A DNA stretch of 64,000 nt from Argentina anserina (Eukaryota > Streptophyta > Magnoliopsida > Rosales > Rosaceae), in contig NC_065873.1 in NCBI RefSeq assembly GCF_933775445.1, positions 1,302,001 to 1,366,000 of the forward strand. The letters are read 5' to 3'. The notes under the pieces were generated by a model that was not told the DNA's origin, made no database searches, and saw only the letters and a program-made list of their open reading frames with translations. This document shows positions 61,895 to 64,000 of this stretch, piece by piece (within the stretch, counting starts at the first letter, position 1; each line of letters starts with the position of its first letter). Position numbers and translations under genes: made by a program.

Positions 61895-62160
61895 ATCTTT
61901 TACCAAAATTATGTTGGTGACAACCCAACAAACACACTGTCTAACATTTCAAACTGTAGACCTAAGCATAATAAAACTCCTCATGCTGACAAACTAACAT
62001 CTCGACAAATAATTTATCAGTAGTTCATAATATATATCACATTGCTAAATCAACCCACACTTAAATGTTTAATTGACAATTAACTATTTCATTAGAATGT
62101 ATGATTAGTGTTTAATTGACAATTAACTATTCAATTAACAATTTCAATTTAAACTACTCA
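61895..62160 (+). repeat. TNL downstream flank (matches 44896-45180)
   Basis: Direct copy of the sequence that follows the orphan TNL start. In the intact locus it lies about 1.5 kb after the stop codon, and it leads straight into the second large duplicated block. Confidence 0.75.
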
Positions 62161-63070
62161 ACACTCATTACACACGCCAAATAAAAAAAACATACCAGAC
62201 CATATCAGTTCATACAATTAAAACACAAAGAACATTACATAACACAAAACTTACAATCCGTATAAAATGCTGAACTGTTTCCCCAACTCAAATCAAAGCA
62301 CCAAATTTTCCATTTGCCCCATATCCAACAATAATAAGACCTAACTAATTACAAAACACACTGAACCAATTGATCATGGAAAAACAATTAATCAATCGCA
62401 AATAAAAACAAATTGACAATTGATTTCATAAAAAAAACAAATTGACAATTGATAAACAATCCCAATACAAGGATAACGAATCGGCGATTAGACAACATAA
62501 CAAACAAAATCGCACAAACACTCAAAACTTACATATGATCGAGCAACACAACCCAACCCACCTCAACTAAGATCGCAAATGAAGACATTATATTACCTCC
62601 CAATCTCTTACTCCCATCCTGCCTTCAATAAGGGCATAACAGGTAATGCACATGTAATAAGGACATTTCAGATTAGCACGAAAATGCGGGGGCTTCGTAG
62701 CAAATGCGCAACTTCAAATTACACTATAGACTTCATATTCCCAACTTCATATTTCCCACGAAACCCTTGTAGCTCTGATTTGTCACATTTTTGTGTTCGT
62801 TTTAACAATTTTAAATCTTCTTACAAATAGGGTGCTCTGTTGGTTCTCTTGATGATTATCAATGTGCGGAACCTTGTGAACACAAAGTCTGCAGGAGCAA
62901 TCCATGTTTTATCAAGGTAATTAGGACTTAGGAAACCTCATGAGTTCTCATCAAAATCGATTGAGAACGGAGAACCATGTCACATTTCATGTGGATTCTC
63001 TACTCGATCTAGTAGTTCTTCACTTGGATTTCCTCTACGTACGAGTGAGTCAGGTTAATTGGTACTTGAG
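62130..63070 (+). repeat. second copy of the block at 49215-50190
   Basis: Same order and orientation as the upstream copy. It lacks a piece equivalent to 49935-49985 (the sequence ending in CATAAACAGAAGAAATAT). Together the two copies bracket the TNL gene with a period of about 13 kb including the copia insertion, or about 8 kb without it. Confidence 0.85.
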
Positions 63071-63320
63071 AGCAAGGACTAAAATTTCGGCGAGACCAAA
63101 ATATCGAAGATTCGAAAAGTTGGAAATTTTGATTTAAAAAAATAATTAAGTAAATTGATAGAAATTTATATAAAAACGTGGAAATTTTGAATAAAATTTT
63201 GAGAAATGTTTATTTGATCAATTATCTACTATATGCTTATTATATAACTATTAGTTTATAGTGAGTTATAGTAATTTGAGGTGAAATAATCGTCGGACAT
63301 TATTAAAATCTACTTAAAAT

Positions 63321-63343
63321 ACACACACACACACACATATATA
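63321..63343. repeat. (CA)n(TA)n microsatellite left of a MITE
   Basis: ACACAC run passing into ATATATA directly before the foldback element. Confidence 0.85.
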
Positions 63344-63746
63344 GTCACTATCTAGAGTGAAGCTTCACTCTAAAAATACAGAGTGAAATTCCAATTTTGA
63401 CACACTTTTTAGCCAAATTTTTTCACCATAAGTGATTTAATATTTAGGTATGTTAATCAAGATTATCTCTACAAATTTTCATCCAATTTGACAATGGTTT
63501 GAGTTTTTAAAATTGAGATTTACACGAATGGTTCACGTTTAACAGTTTTAATTCATTCATTGATTTGATCTAATTTCAATACCATAACGATGTCCGAATT
63601 AGATGAAATTTTGTAGATATGATCTTGAATAGCATACCTAAATATTGAATCGCTTATGGTGAAAAAATTTGACCAAAAAAGTGTGCTAAAATTGGAACTT
63701 CACTCTATAATTTCAGAGTGAAGCTTCACTCTAGATAGAGATTGTG
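63344..63746. mobile_element. foldback MITE (~403 bp) bordered by TA repeats
   Basis: Nearly the whole element is an inverted repeat. The left CTATCTAGAGTGAAGCTTCA arm continues for about 150 bp (CACACTTTTT, TTTTTTCACCATAAG, TATTTAGGTATG) and pairs with its complement at 63600-63740. The outer ends contain the small palindrome TAGAGTGAAGCTTCACTCTA. TA repeats flank both sides. No coding capacity. Confidence 0.8.
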
Positions 63747-64000
63747 TATATATATATATACATATGTATATATATTTACCCAAAAGGAGGCTAGGTCATC
63801 ATGCTTATTTACATATGATACATTAAACATGAAATTATATGAGTGGTTTAGAACCACATAAATCATTTATGAGGTACAAAATTTTCACTATCTTCATCAT
63901 GTTCTTAAGTAAAACCTTGAGTATATTGTGAAGAATAATAATTAAATGATAATGTCCATTTATAATTTTGCATACACTGACTTATATGCAAATCATAGGG
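63747..64000. other. TA microsatellite and AT-rich tail of the window
   Basis: A TA run at 63747-63775 followed by AT-rich DNA without recognisable features. Confidence 0.5.

Overview
The window is nuclear DNA of a flowering plant. It has split genes with GT..AG introns, AT-rich spacers, Ty1/copia, LINE and DNA-transposon families of plant type, and a TIR-NBS-LRR (TNL) resistance gene with a post-LRR C-terminal domain. TNLs point to a eudicot. The protein sequences look Rosaceae-like to me, but that is an inference by eye.

Layout. 1-14.4 kb is mostly decayed repeats: a PIF/Harbinger deletion derivative (1876-4367), a LINE zinc-knuckle remnant cut by a copia LTR (4770-5311), an inverted repeat (5310-5933), a relic of the RLK7 upstream region (7020-7210), an LTR-like segment (8458-10225), and a 245-bp inverted repeat (10226-10472 and 13105-13352) enclosing a truncated copia gag and a TRIM element. 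14406-20851 is a copia element with near-identical LTRs but decayed coding sequence, 558 bp upstream of an intact RLK7/HAIKU2-type LRR receptor kinase (21410-24511). It is followed by an intact proline iminopeptidase with a predicted transit peptide (26157-30845) and, convergent to it, a TPX2-like microtubule protein gene (34940-31471, minus strand). 35450-36457 looks like a small hAT-type element. 36660-41610 is a full copia element with identical LTRs and two TAG stops.

The right 21 kb is the remains of a tandemly duplicated TNL locus. Copy 1 (42960-44895) keeps only the promoter, the 5' UTR and about 14 codons, then jumps into sequence that lies downstream of copy 2. Two GC-rich foldback elements sit inside its TA microsatellite, and copy 2 carries the matching empty site. 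Copy 2 (50430-60390) is a complete TNL except that a young, apparently intact copia element (51522-56426, identical 387-bp LTRs, GTAGG target duplication) sits in the TIR-domain exon. Flanking duplicated blocks (49215-50190 against 62130-63070, and 44896-45180 against 61895-62160) show the size of the original unit. A 400-bp foldback MITE, again bordered by TA/CA repeats, closes the window (63344-63746).

Functionally there are three intact host genes (RLK7-like receptor kinase, proline iminopeptidase, TPX2-like protein) and one recently broken immune receptor. No tRNA, rRNA, CRISPR or organellar gene was recognised. All identities and alignments were judged by eye, without database searches.
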